Assembly: GCA_029204225.1 (NCBI GenBank)
Contig: CM055093.1
Span: 2,460,887-2,524,886, forward strand
Direction: 5' to 3'
Source of the DNA: Diphasiastrum complanatum
Taxonomy: Eukaryota; Streptophyta; Lycopodiopsida; Lycopodiales; Lycopodiaceae
Length of the DNA stretch: 64,000 nucleotides
Within the stretch, counting starts at the first letter, position 1. Each line of letters opens with the position of its first letter. Below, one piece after another: positions 9,576 through 20,890 of the stretch. Position numbers and translations under genes: made by a program. The notes under the pieces are model-generated. The model was not told the DNA's origin and searched no databases. It saw only the letters and a list, made by a program, of their open reading frames with translations.

Positions 9576-10429
9576 ATCCAAGGGGTGGATGACGCATACA
9601 ATAATCTAATCAAACCTCATCAAAAGTCATCCCAGCCATATCTAATAAAATCAAACCAAAATCTAGATAAGATCTAGTCAGATAAATCAAAATTCACCAA
9701 AATTCAGCAAGATCATGGACAGATCAAGAAAGATCCGATAAGATCCAAGTGGGATCCAGATTCAGATAGAATCCAAAGGGTAGCAGATCATCAGATAGCA
9801 TTGATGGATAAGCTACCAATTATCCATCAGAACTTTTGGAGATCTCTCCATAGTTAGATCTAACTTGGATGCAACGGTATACCAGTCTACAAGAGTTATG
9901 GATAAGAGAATCGAGCAAGTTGTGCAAGAGTTCACCTCTTGCGAGGGTTGAACCTTTGTAGACAGGTTGAACCTTCGCAGGGCAATCAAATCACCTTCTG
10001 GACCTTTGTAGACTTCAATGAGGTCTTAGAATATTGTGACGAAGGTCTTTGCAAAATTTTGGCTGGAACTGGACTAGGAAAAGTGCACTTCTCCTAATAC
10101 GCACTCTAACTTCTGCTATATAGGGCAAAATTCAAGTCATTTGGCACTTCATTCACTACTAAAAATTTCACTGAAATTTCCAAGTTCTCTGTTCACGACG
10201 AAAATTTCCACACACCCTCATCTGCTCTCATAGCCACCTACTATACACTCACTTCACCATTTTTACTTCATTCTCACAATTTCCACAGTTTCTCAATTTT
10301 TTAAGCCTTTCGTCTGTTTTTTATGCCTTTTCTACCTTTTTGAGTATTTTTTTGCCTTTTCACATTTCCATCGATAAAATGTTTACCATCCATCTAACAT
10401 CATAATTTTTTCTTTCTCTACTAACAATA
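9576..10429. other. Non-coding, probable retroelement leader
   Basis: AT-rich sequence dense in AGATC words (9650-9800) and with GGTTGAACCTT-type repeats around 9945-10010. It could be the untranslated region following the Gypsy tip, but no LTR pair was found. Confidence 0.35.
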
Positions 10430-11177
10430 CTGGCACGAAAAAGGTTATCCAATACAAGATACCTACTGCCACCCAGATCTGGGCCCTGCCGTCTGATTCC
10501 TTGATAAACCCTTGGCTTCAGGCTGTTGGTCCCCTTCTTGAAGCAATGGGCTTTTACCCAGCACTCTTCTCTTCTCTTCTGACATAAACATGGGACCTAG
10601 CTCTTCATGCATACGCCATGTGGGAAGCGCCAAAGTCGCGTTTCCATATCATATGCCAAGGTACCACATACAAGGTACGAATCAATGCTAATTCTATGGT
10701 CACCGTCGGATCATGTCCGGTGATCGCCAAGCTGTAAACCTCATCAAACCCTATGTAACGGCCACTACTTCTAAGCTCCAAGTGAAAACTAACAATGATT
10801 ATTTGATAGAGGCTATCAATGACCCCGTAATCCAAGTAGCCACTTACCTGTTGAACAACTTTGTGTCAACTTTTTGCAAGGACTGCATTCAATCCACGCT
10901 TCTGAGCCAAATCATAAAATGCTTCTTAGAATTCTCGAGCCCCTCAGTTGTGCCATATGACTGGCATACCTTCCTTCTGCATGAGCTATCAATCGCCATC
11001 AAGCCTAACACATGTGAGCGCATTGCCGCCACAGACCCCTGCTCTGTAACTTTGCTTGTGCACTTCTTGAAGAGAAGGTTCGCGGGTTTAATCATTCCAC
11101 CATCTTGTTTGTCATCATTCCACATACTAACTTGGTCCCACCTTCTGTTGCATCCACCTCCTAGCATCCAGCAGTGA
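10430..11177 (+). CDS. Unrecognised coding remnant
   Basis: Two plus-strand frames look coding. From about 10430 to 10730 a frame with one stop reads KVIQYKIPTATQIWALPSDS... and MWEAPKSRFHIICQGTTYK. The 154-codon frame 10713-11177 follows, with balanced composition and hydrophobic helices. They overlap at about 10713-10735 and could be one protein split by a frameshift. I recognise no domain. It lies between Gypsy and Copia fragments and may belong to an unusual gag, but that is a guess. Confidence 0.3.
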
Positions 11178-11289
11178 CTGACACAACGGCCAGCAAATGC
11201 ATGCATAACGTTGTCTCATTTTCATCTAGCCCTCCTAACACCTGACAACGCACAGCCCCCTCACAACCTTTGGTAAAGATATCAAGTAG

Positions 11290-11811
11290 AGCATGCTAGA
11301 GAGGATTCTACACCAAAATCAGATTTTTTGCTTTTGTAGATTGAATCTTTTGTAGATCAAAACACTAAATAGGTCAATATACTTGATCAGTTTCAATTTT
11401 TGAATTCACATACTGGATTTGGCCGATTTTTGGATCATTGGACCAGCCTAAGTGGTGGCTTATAGATTGCATATCAAATTTTCAGCATTTACATGTAGAT
11501 TTGGAATAGTCAATTTTCTGTGATTTTGTCAAAACCCTAATTTTGATTGGATCTTTAGATAGTGAGGTTGCTGGACTTCATTTGAGTGTGTTTCAATCTT
11601 AGGAATTGGCAAAAGTCATTAGATTGAGGATAGTTCATAGGTTGATCAAGATTCCATGATTCTATGTGTTGATTTGCTTGGATAAGTGCTAGAAGAGAAT
11701 TTGTGAGAGAGTTTTAAATCTTGGTGATTTCTTTTGAAAGCATTTGTTGTTGTTCAAAGGAGTGCTTTGTGCATTAAAACAGGTTGAAAGAGAAGATCAA
11801 GTCATTGCTAC
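11290..11811 (+). mobile_element. Leader of Copia element RLC-4
   Basis: The untranslated sequence before RLC-4 gag matches, in reverse complement, the leader of the second copy at 14496-15050: both contain GAGAAGATCAA just before gag and CAATCTTAGGA(A/G)TT further up. The 5' LTR and primer site are missing on this copy. Confidence 0.7.
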
Positions 11812-12560
11812 ATGGCAACCTCAATTGGAGTCATGTTGGAAGCCAATGATAGGTTTACCTCAACTAACTATTCATTGTGGAAAGTGAGGATGGAGTCACT
11901 TCTTGAGATGAATGATGTTTTGGATATTGTTGTAGTTTTGGAGGAGAGACCAGCAACACAACAAGATCAAATGAGTTATGACAAGAAGGCCAAGAAGGCT
12001 CTACACATGATAAAGATGAATGTTACCAATGAACTTCTCAAGGAAGTTGGTAAGTGCACATCATCTTTGGAAGCTTGGAATTCATTGAAGAAGTTTTATG
12101 AATCCAAGTCTACTTCTAGAGTGTTGACTCTAAGAAGACAAATCTTTTCTTGTTTGCAAAAGAATGAAGAAAGTCTAAGTAGTTTTGTTTTGAGAATGAA
12201 AGCATTGAATGATGAGTTGGCTTGCATTGATGAAAGCATTAAAGAAGGAGAGCTTATTCAAGTATTTCTTAATGGCTTGTTGGATGCTCATGCTAACATT
12301 GTTCAAAGTATTGCTATTCAAAAGACTTTGCCAAGTTTGATGGATCTTCAAGAGATCTTGATCAATGAGGAATATAGGCTTCAAGCAAGAAGTGGATCTA
12401 CATCGACACTTCAAGAGGATGCTATGTTCACAAAGGGAAAATTCAAGGGCAAAACCAAAAGTAAGTGGTCTAAAGGGCAAGATCAAGTGGATGCTTCTTC
12501 AAGTGGGAAAATAAGGATAGAACAAAGCTCAAGTGCTTCTATTGTGGCATCAAAGGACAC
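11812..12560 (+). pseudogene. gag: RLC-4 gag, frameshifted before the zinc knuckle
   Basis: Starts MATSIGVMLEANDRFT at 11812, the same start as the inverted copy at 14495. The UBN2 domain is intact, with YSLWKVRMESLL, ALHMIKMNVTNELL and GELIQVFLNGLL. A net one-base shift between about 12480 and 12500 moves the rest to another frame. In that frame the CCHC knuckle is at 12534-12575 (CFYCGIKGHFASEC), all four zinc ligands intact. Apart from this shift the reading frame runs on to 13400. Confidence 0.9.
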
Positions 12561-13470
12561 TTTGCAAGTGAGTGCTACAAGAAGAAGAGAGATCAAGGAG
12601 ACAAGCAAGGTAATCTAACTCTTGATGAGGATGGTTTGGATGTTCAAGATGAAAATGATGATGCTTTTGTGATGTCTTCATGTATGCTTGCTAATGATGG
12701 AGATCTAGATCCTTGGTGGATTGATAGTGGAGCAAGTTCATACATGACCTTTCACAAAGAGTACTTCACTTCTTTGTTGGCATATGGAGATGACAAGAGG
12801 GTGATCTACACGGTCAATGATGGTGAGTGTGCAATCAAAGGGATTGGCACAATTCCTATTTGTCTCTCTACAAATAGGAATGTTCATTTGGAGGATGTCT
12901 TTTTTATTCCATCTATTACCAAAAATTTGCTTTGTGTGAGCCAAATGCTAAGTAAAGGCCTCAAGGTGGAGTTTGATGGAGATGCTTGTTTGATCAAAAA
13001 GAAGGATGTCTTGATTGGAAAAGGTAAAAGGCAAGGGAAATTGTTCAAACTAGATGCTTGTGTTATTGCTAACCAAGTTGGATGTGTTGCAAGGGAGCAA
13101 ATTTTTATTCAAGAGGCTTGGCACAAAATGATGGGACACCTCAACTTCAAGTCATTGGAGGTAATGGCAAGGAAGAAGTTTGTCATTGGTCTTCCAAGTT
13201 CCTTAAGTAGTGTCAAGCATGTTTGTGAGTCTTGTGCTTTGTGTAAGTCACATAGACTACCTTATACTAGATCTACTTCTAGATCTACAAAGCCTTTTCA
13301 ACTTGTACATTCAAATATTCATGGATTTAGGGCCTTCATCAAGTCAAAAGCCAAGGAGAACATCAAGGGAAAGACAAATGCCTTCAAGGCTCACATATGA
13401 TGAAAAGGGTAAGCAAGTAGTTTTTGGAACTTATGTTCAAAGTTATATTAGTCTAAAAGTATTTGAATAA
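12561..13470 (+). pseudogene. RLC-4 protease, GAG-pre-integrase and deleted pol
   Basis: In the frame after the shift, PWWIDSGASSYMT near 12711 is the Copia protease catalytic loop with intact DSG. ITKNLLCVSQMLS closes the protease. GAG-pre-integrase follows as EAWHKMMGHLN and CESCALCKSH. The integrase begins (FQLVHSNIHG) and is cut at about 13330. The next frame reads QKPRRTSRERQMPSRLTY, which looks like the linker ahead of reverse transcriptase, so most of integrase has been deleted and RT and RNase H are gone. Confidence 0.8.
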
Positions 13471-13615
13471 ATACTTTTTGAAAGTGTGGGAAATGTAGAA
13501 GTCGAGTTTGAGTAGATTCAAATTTGAAAGCTGGGTACATTGAATCTAGTCCCAAAAATAGTAGGGTTTTTCATTATGGAGGGAAACCAAGTGGCAATCT
13601 AGGTTTTGGACCTAT

Positions 13616-13624
13616 TATAAAAGG
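13616..13624 (+). promoter_or_regulatory. LTR TATA box (RLC-4)
   Basis: TATAAAAGG in the middle of the probable LTR, in the orientation of the element. It is the expected position of the RNA polymerase II promoter that makes the element transcript. Confidence 0.6.
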
Positions 13625-13643
13625 ATGTAATTCATGGGAAGAG

Positions 13644-13757
<114 letters not shown>

Positions 13758-14079
13758 GATGCTTATACATGGTTCTCTTGGATTCTACTATGCATTGGTG
13801 CACTATACTTGTGATATCTTGCAATTCTATGTGTAGAATGCTCATTAGATGCTATTTTCATATCCACACATGTGAAATACAATAGCTTACTGTTATTGTA
13901 TGGATAGAAATATTATTTTATGTTTTGGTTCATGTTTGATCAAGATCTATTAGAGTTTGCATCTCATTCTTAGTGTAGATGCTGATTTTTCTACATTGGC
14001 AAGATTGGTGATATGTTGACTTTCTAATCCAAGATCATTTTATGGATTTGGATCTTGATTGATCTGAAATCCTTCACAT

Positions 14080-14495
14080 GACACATGCTAGTTCATCACT
14101 CAAAACTTTAACTCTCAAAACAAAAGCATGAGCACTTTCATCGTTCTTTTGAAGATTTCAAAATTTTGCCTCCTTAGGATTAGGACTCTAGAGGTAAACT
14201 TGGACTCACAGACCTTCTTCAAGGTTTTCCAAGCTTCACTAGATGTTGTGCACTGACAACTTCCTTGAGAAGTTCATTTGTCACATTCATCTTGATAATG
14301 TGTAGAGCTTTATTTGCCGTCTTTTCATACCTCAACTGCTCTTGAGATTCCAATGGTCTCTCCTCTACACCTACAAAAATATCCGTAAACTCATTCATCT
14401 CTATTGAAAGACTCCATCCTCACCTTCCAAGTAAAACAGTTGATTGAGGTAAGCCTATCATTGCCTTCCAACATGAAACCACTTGAGGTTGCCAT
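14080..14495 (-). pseudogene. gag: Inverted second copy of RLC-4 gag, decayed
   Basis: On the minus strand ATG at 14495-14493 opens MATSSGFMLEGNDRLT, clearly the same gag as at 11812. The blocks LHIIKMNVTNELLKEV are preserved. Frameshifts and stops interrupt the rest, and homology ends at about 14080. This copy is 3'-truncated, while the plus-strand copy is 5'-truncated. Confidence 0.85.
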
Positions 14496-15790
14496 GTTGT
14501 AGTGATTTGATCTTCTCTTTGACCTTGTTACAATGCACTTAGCACTCTCTTGAAAATCAACAAATAAAACTCAAGAAGAAATCACAAAGATATGGAAACA
14601 ATCTAGCCTCTTCTTTTCTCTCTTCTGGCAAATCCTAGCACATAGATTGATGATTTCTTGATCACACTTGATTAAACCACAATACAATGACTTTACTAAC
14701 TCCTAAGATTGAATCACACTCTTGAAAAATTCTAGCAATTTCAAAACGAGAGATTCTATCAAATTTAGGGTTACTCCAAAAATGCAAAATATTGAATCAA
14801 GCAAAAGCTAGAATCTTGACATACCAACTAATAGAATGTAACATCCTTGACAATGAGCAATTTTTTTCTCCACATTCCAATAAGTTGGTTTCAAACATTG
14901 GCCTACTTCAAATGATTTGACCTAAAATGATGCTAGTTCTATATTTGAAAATGTAAGATTTGAGTTAGAAAGACCTCCAAATCCACATAGAATTTATGGT
15001 GCCCTCAAATCCACCACTAGATTTGGAAATTAATCCAACTTTGGCCTGTAACATGTCTGATACCATGTGAGAAAGTCAGATCCAAAACATACCTGATGGA
15101 TCTTAGATCTTTGGCTAAGTTTGGATGCACATCTAGATTTAGCCACAAGATAGAAATCATCACTTTACACATGTTAGAACTTAGAAATGCATGAAGATCT
15201 GATCATAAGCACTTAGATACATTATGGTAGTGTCCATGTCCATACAATAGTAGCAGCATATAGTACTTCACGCATCTAGATTGAAGATCAACAAGCAAAA
15301 TAGCATTCTACACAATAGAAATCAAGATATCTTGAGAAAGACACATGAGATGGACATAGAATCAAAAGAGATAAATTATCCACATAAAAAAAAGAATACA
15401 ATGATACTTTTTCCATGTTGATACTGACAAAATTTCCAAAATTCACACGTGTGGGGAATGTCCACAAGAGTGACTGATCTTAATTAAGCTTTGATTCTAG
15501 ATTGATCAACAAAATCTAGTTCAAAAGAAAAGGCTAATTCACAATCTAGCATGCTAATCAACAGAATATAATAGCAATGAATCAAAGAATAAATAAAAAT
15601 ACAAGATTTTAGTGTATGAGCATTAGCCTCAACACGAGTTAGAGAGAGAGAGAGAGCTAGAGAGATAACAAGCAATATTTGTTTAGATCCAAAATGGCAT
15701 GAGATAGCTACAAAACTTTGGTCCTTCATCATTGATTGTGTGGAGAGCTACACATATTTATGGAGATTGAGATAGCTCGAGGTAGAACCA
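14496..15790 (-). mobile_element. Leader, primer site and 5' LTR of the inverted RLC-4 copy
   Basis: On the minus strand the LTR (about 15790 down to 15066, ending CACA) is followed by TGGTATCAGACA at 15065-15054, a tRNA-Met type primer site with three changes at its 3' end. A leader then runs to the gag ATG. A TATA-like ATAAATATG lies near 15760, and a short (CT)8-type run lies near 15639-15656 downstream of it. The outer LTR end is approximate. Confidence 0.6.
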
Positions 15791-16106
15791 CATCTATCCA
15801 TTCCAAAATGACATCTAAAGTGACATCTAGAGTCTATGTGACATTTGTCACTTGTCATGCATGAAATTCTACCAACTTTTTACAAGTGTACTAGTTCTAA
15901 CTAGAAATGTTCAAATCATCATGCATGTGTCCATTAAACTTTGTGCATGCCTTGCATGTCACTATGGATCACTTACAATTAATGCATGTGAGTTGCCACG
16001 AGTTTCTACAAGCATAATCATGCTAATTCTATGTCTACAAACTATATGCAAGTTGCATTTATCAAACTAGATAATACATAACCATGTAGCTCGAGTTCTA
16101 TGTAGG
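15791..16106. other. No gene recognised
   Basis: Contains several GACATCTA/GTGACAT words near 15805-15850 and GCATG-rich sequence. No coding similarity was seen. Confidence 0.4.
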
Positions 16107-16614
16107 CCATATTCAGGAGGATGAGGGATCTTCCAGTAAGACCAAGAAGAAAGACAAGTGCTTCCATTATGGTAAAAAGGGCCATTGGAAGAGTGAATGT
16201 CACAAATTCCTGGCGGAACAAGACAAGGAAAAACCAAAGCAAGCAGGTAACCTTGTTGATGAGGGTGATATTGAAGACTCTAGCATCTTCATATCTTCAT
16301 TGTCATCTAATCAAGATGATCAAGCATGGTATATTGACTCGGGAGCCACAAGACACATGACAGGTAACAAGAATTGGTTCAGTAGCTTGAAAGTGTTGGA
16401 TAATGGAATGTCCATTTCACAAGCAAATGGTGATGTGTGCAAGATCAAGGGGATAGGCACCGTTTCAATCCAACTACTTGATGGCAAAAGCAGGATGATC
16501 AGGGAGGTACTTTACGTACCAGACTTGAAGAAAAATCTACTTTTTGTTGGAGTCATTACTGATCAAAAGTTGAAAGTAGAATTCGCCCATGATCATTGCT
16601 TTGTGAAGGATGCT
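16107..16614 (+). pseudogene. Copia gag tail and protease RLC-5
   Basis: A single continuous frame encodes a zinc knuckle at about 16161-16202, whose second Cys is Tyr (CFHYGKKGHWKSEC), an acidic spacer, then WYIDSGATRHMTG near 16330. The DSG catalytic loop is intact. The frame carries on through IKGIGTVSIQ and VLYVPDLKKNLL, the protease core and end, to HDHCFVKDA. It then runs straight into an LTR-like TGTTGGAG at 16615. Gag N-terminus, integrase, RT and RNase H are absent. Confidence 0.8.
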
Positions 16615-17000
16615 TGTTGGAGAAAAGTTTGATAAGTTTTGATCAAAGCTTTATGTACTTAAAGTTTGTTAACTTTAGAGCTATGTATATCACTGTATAA
16701 AAAAAGTAGACTCTACTTTAAGGGAGAGAGTAGAATCGCTGTGCTACTGTATTGTGGGTCCTATCAGTTGATAAGGATCAGTTGACCTCGCCACGAGACA
16801 AGTCGACGGGACACGCGTCTCGCCAATGACAACCTACGTCATGCATGGGTTGCCTGAGTGAACAACTATATGTACAGTGTAATTTCATTTTGAGAAAAAC
16901 AGTTGCTATGTGAGCTTGCTGTGGAGAGTGTTTTCTGTCTGTGTTACTGTGTAGCATGATTTGTGTTCCTGTTTGAAGCAAATTCTAAGTGGAACAATGC
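16615..17000 (+). repeat. LTR-like sequence following RLC-5
   Basis: Begins TGTTGGAGAAAAG, a classic Copia LTR start, and contains GTATAAAAAAAGTAG near 16694 and GC-rich segments not seen in the coding part. The 3' end is not fixed; CA dinucleotides near 16980-17000 are candidates. No partner LTR is in the window. Confidence 0.45.
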
Positions 17001-17481
17001 TACATCTATAAACAATGGGGTCTGGAAAAACTCCATCCAGTACTGAATTGCCCCACCTCCTACATTGTCCCCTAGCATTTCATCCCTACTTTCTAATTCA
17101 TCTGTATCTAATTTAGAAAGGGAAAGATAGCATTGGTCTTCACATCTTAAAACTATATCAAGGACCTAAAGCTTTAAGATATGTGTTTAACAAAATCATA
17201 TTGTACATATTGAGGAGTATTTACAAAGGCAAGTGCACGGGGTGAAGGAAGTAATACAGATAAACCACAAAAAGAATTGTCATTCAAAATTGATTCTACC
17301 TTTACATTTACAAAATCATCTAAATCATTTCCTAGAACAGGAGTGGGGAACTTGTCAATTTTCAGAGAAAAAGGACAAATATGATTGTACTTATCAATAA
17401 TTAAGAGTTATTCATTGCTTAATTCAAAAATCTATCAAGTTCTAGGTGTTAGATCTTGATCTAGATGCTTTACACTATGAT
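17001..17481. other. No gene recognised
   Basis: AT-rich sequence without long frames or recognisable motifs, ending where the RLG-2 coding region begins on the other strand. Confidence 0.4.
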
Positions 17482-17742
17482 TTAAGCAAGGTGGATCAAA
17501 TGATCAAAAACATGGATGGACGGCCTCACACATGCAAAACAATCTTGATACTTAATAAGTAACAAACGTAGTGCTTGATACTGTTCAGGAGTAAGTTGTG
17601 ATCCCACTTGTACAATCTTTTCCAATTCTCCTGGTTTGGCAAGATTCATTGGCTGCGTCCTAGCTGGGCCATCGTAAACCTCTTTAGATTCCAGCATGTG
17701 TTCTTCAGGTTCACGATGTGCTTTAGGTAACATGATAACCAC
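17482..17742 (-). pseudogene. RLG-2 region leading into reverse transcriptase
   Basis: The minus frame contains LTPEQYQALRLLLIKYQDCFA, the conserved stretch just before Gypsy RT in this group of plant elements. After it the sequence departs from the family, so RT is missing. Confidence 0.6.
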
Positions 17743-17769
17743 ATCATCCAGTGTATAACGTTTAAAATG

Positions 17770-18540
17770 CTATGGCATATCATGCTGGACTACATTTGCT
17801 TGTTCTTTTTCAGAAGGACTTGTCTTGGATCTTCGTTTAGCCTTCTTAGCAGGAATTGATTGTGGAGGTGATGACTTTCGGGATGATAAATCTTTCTTCA
17901 CAGGTGAAGACTTCCTAGGCGATGATGTCTTGCTGGAAATCTGACTTGAAGAATCATTCTTGACTTTTCCTTTGTCTTTATCCAATAGAGGTGGCACTTT
18001 CTTTGAATTGATCTTTTGAGGGGGATTTTTCCATTTCAGGACCGTATTATAATGTTGCTTAGCTTGTTTCTTCATTATCGAACCTGTGATCCTGTCTCTC
18101 TTCAATGTAACTGCTTTGGGCGATTTGATTGTTGGTTCATCAGGAACATTACGCACTCCAAATCTGGTCGGATCCATATGATGTAGAATCTGTTCATCCG
18201 TAAGTTCTGCATTGCCATCATAAGTTAAGACATGGCTCACTGGTATGAGATCATCCTCAATTGGATCTGGTATAGGTTCTGTTGATATCCAGGCTACATT
18301 CAGCACATTTAGTGGAAACGTGATTGGCGTATCCAAAGTTTGATCTAATAAGAAAATCTCGCTCATCTCTGATTGAATATCTTGTTGGCACATATATCCT
18401 GCTGTACAATCACTTGTTGCAAGAGCTTCGTTCCAATTGACAGTATCCGTTTGAGAATCGTAGTGAACTCCCAATTTTTTTTCTAGTCGATCACAAGTGT
18501 GATATGTTGTTGATAAATCGTCATCCACTTTTTGAACCAC
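17770..18540 (-). pseudogene. RLG-2 interdomain region with Lys/Ser-rich tail
   Basis: A 256-codon minus frame. The first half is acidic and contains HHMDPTRFGVRN. The second half is rich in Lys, Ser and Pro, with repeated SSPRKSSP-like words and KKAKRRSK, a possible nuclear-localisation signal. It lies between protease and RT, where plant Gypsy elements of this type carry a poorly conserved linker. The function is unknown. Confidence 0.6.
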
Positions 18541-18642
18541 TGGCTTGATAGCCCAAGTCGTAGGATCAATTTTAACTGCACATTCACGATTTTCAAAAGT
18601 GATTTTGCCGGCACCCCAGTTATGAATTACTTGCTAAGAGAA

Positions 18643-19544
18643 CTATGGACGTCCTAAGAGAACTCGGTAGACATTTGGTGCTTCTGGTAAGTCCATCACG
18701 ACGAAAGTAATGACGAACTGTACTCCTGCAATCCTGACAGGTATATCTTCCATCATTCCTTGTGGACGAACCATCGTTTGATCAGCTAGCTTAATAGCAA
18801 AAGTAGCAGGCTTAATCTTTGTAAGGCCCCATTTTGTACATACCTTTGTAGAAATCAGGTTAACTCCTGAACCGTCGTCTATCACGGCTGCTTCTTTAGA
18901 AAATTGTCTATGTTGAATCGGCAGAGTGATATTCTTTTGTTCACTTTCCCAAGCGGCTCCAACATGGAGTACATCATTAGATTTTTCAAATCCAGCACAA
19001 AAAAGTGGCTTCTGATGGACTTCTGGTCCTTCTTGAGCTAACTTTTGTGCTAAGACTTCTTTTGCTTTTGGCACCAACTTTAGGAACTCTCCCAATAAAA
19101 TATTGATCTTGCTAGACGAAATGTTCATGAGTAATTCTGTATGCGATGCTTCCGGTTCAGTCATCTTGAAAGGTTCTTCATGATGATGTAATTGATCATT
19201 CATATCCGTACGTAAATTTCTTGGAGGTTGCAATGGTGAAGACCGAACTTCAGTTGTTACTTTAGTAGCTTCAAGTTCCTCTTCTTCTTGCAGATGCTTA
19301 ATTCAGTGTCTCATATCCTGATATCTTCGTTTCTCTACATTAAGATTTGGATAGACTCCCGATGTTGTTGGTGTATCGTTCAATGGTATAGAATCAGCAA
19401 GTACTGGATCCACTACTGGTTCTTTTTGCTTTTGTGCTCTGATGACCACCATCAAGGGTGCACTTGGTTTATTCTGAGCTATTGATCCTTGCTTGATGAT
19501 TATCAAATTTACAGGTGCTATAGCTGGTGGTGGCTTTGGTCTTG
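18643..19544 (-). pseudogene. RLG-2 aspartic protease (retropepsin-like)
   Basis: The minus frame 18643-19233 includes AAVIDDGSGVNLIS, a retropepsin active site of the D-G-S-G form used by some plant Gypsy groups. KLADQTMVRPQGMMEDIPVR and the closing YRVLLGRP (hydrophobic-LLGRP) complete a recognisable protease. The stretch 19233-19544 that joins it to gag is in other frames. A stop precedes the usual Trp after GRP. Confidence 0.75.
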
Positions 19545-20012
19545 CTAGACAGTCTTTTTATAATGCCCATATCCACAATCACGACAGAATGGTACAAATT
19601 TTTCTTTATTTGGGCATTCTGCAACTCTGTGATTTTCTCCACATGCAAAGCATCCAAGTGGTGCTCTGGTCCAATTTTTCGAGGCTTGTTGTTGAGCGGC
19701 AGCATAAATGGCATACTGTTCTGAAGATCCACCTTCTTGATCATTACCATAGCTCCATTGCTCAACACTTTCATAAGGTTCTGGTTCCATCAAATTGGCA
19801 GGAGGAGCAGAGTGTTTTGGTGGGGCAGGCAAAGTTAGACGTTCCGGGTATTCAAGAGTAGATTGTTGCAGTCTTGCTGCTGGATTTCCTCCATATTGTG
19901 GATCTCGATATCCCATCTGGACATACCGTTGCTGAATTATCCGAGGGTTGAAGATGCAAAAAGCAGTCTCATGGTCAGGTGAATTACACAGATGGCAAAC
20001 ACTAATTTCCAT
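19545..20012 (-). pseudogene. gag: RLG-2 gag C-terminal part with zinc knuckles
   Basis: The minus frame encodes CHLCNSPDHETAFC (C-x2-C-x4-H-x4-C), then a Pro/Gln-rich spacer, CFACGENHRVAEC (C-x2-C-x3-H-x4-C) and CRDCGYGH, the start of a third knuckle. With the CSICTNHTVNEC motif at the end of the upstream frame there are up to four Cys/His units. Gags normally carry one or two. Confidence 0.8.
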
Positions 20013-20890
20013 TCATTTTTTCAATTGAGGACACTCGTTCACTGTGTGATTTGTACAAATAGAACACAAGATATTTTCCCTGGTAGGAAAAGTCTTTGAA
20101 AACTTCTCAGGTTCCTTGTTCGCTTCTCCGTGGAGATTTTCCAATGCTTTGATCTTCTCATCAAATTGCAACTGCAACTTTTCCATCTGTTTCTGTTGGG
20201 TCTTCCCAAGTTTCTCGAACTCATTGAGCACCATTTCTGCAGTAGCATTGGCATTCGTTGATGCAATAGTGGTGGATGTCGTAGTAGTCTGCCCTGCTGT
20301 ATATGGCAACATACTGACATTCGGCTCATCATCTGAATCTTCATCCTCCTCCCGAATTGTATCGTCCATAGCATTTTGCAAAAGTGCATACTCATTATGG
20401 CGTTTCAGCTCACGTCTGATCCGTTTAGGTAGACCTGACAAAAACCACATAATCATGGCATTTTCATTAATCAGCTCAGGTTCACATTCAGATCTAAGAC
20501 GTTTCACCCTTTCGATGTAATCTCGAACCATTTCCCTCTTTCCCATTTTAATTTTACTTAAAAGTAGGAAAGAGTCTTCCATAAACTTCCGTGGTTTGAA
20601 CCATGTGATAAGGGCTCGTTTAACAACCTCCCAATCTGTACGCTCAGTTTCATCTTGGTTATAGTACCAATCTTGTGCTGCGCCTGTTAAGGCCATAGGA
20701 AACAGCTTAAGTTTATCTTGAGGATAAATCTCACCATAGACCTCACATGATTCAACATAGATATGAAGAAATCTAACTGGATCTGTTAATCCATTATATT
20801 TGGGTAGATCTAATCGGGGTACTCTTCTAACAATAATTGGATTGACCTCCTATGGAGCACCTCCAGGAGCAGCTCCAGGGGCAACTATTT
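20013..20890 (-). pseudogene. gag: RLG-2 gag N-terminal and capsid part
   Basis: The capsid-type domain reads MALTGAAQDWYYN, WEVVKRALITWFKP, KMGKREMVRDYIERVKRLR and MIMWFLSGLPKRIRREL, in the order of the Retrotrans_gag family. The frame continues upstream of 20696 (LDLPKYNGLTDPVRFL, near 20810), so the true start is nearer 20890. The end carries a coiled-coil-like EKLGKTQQKQMEKLQ stretch and a Cys/His motif before a stop at 20013. Confidence 0.85.
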
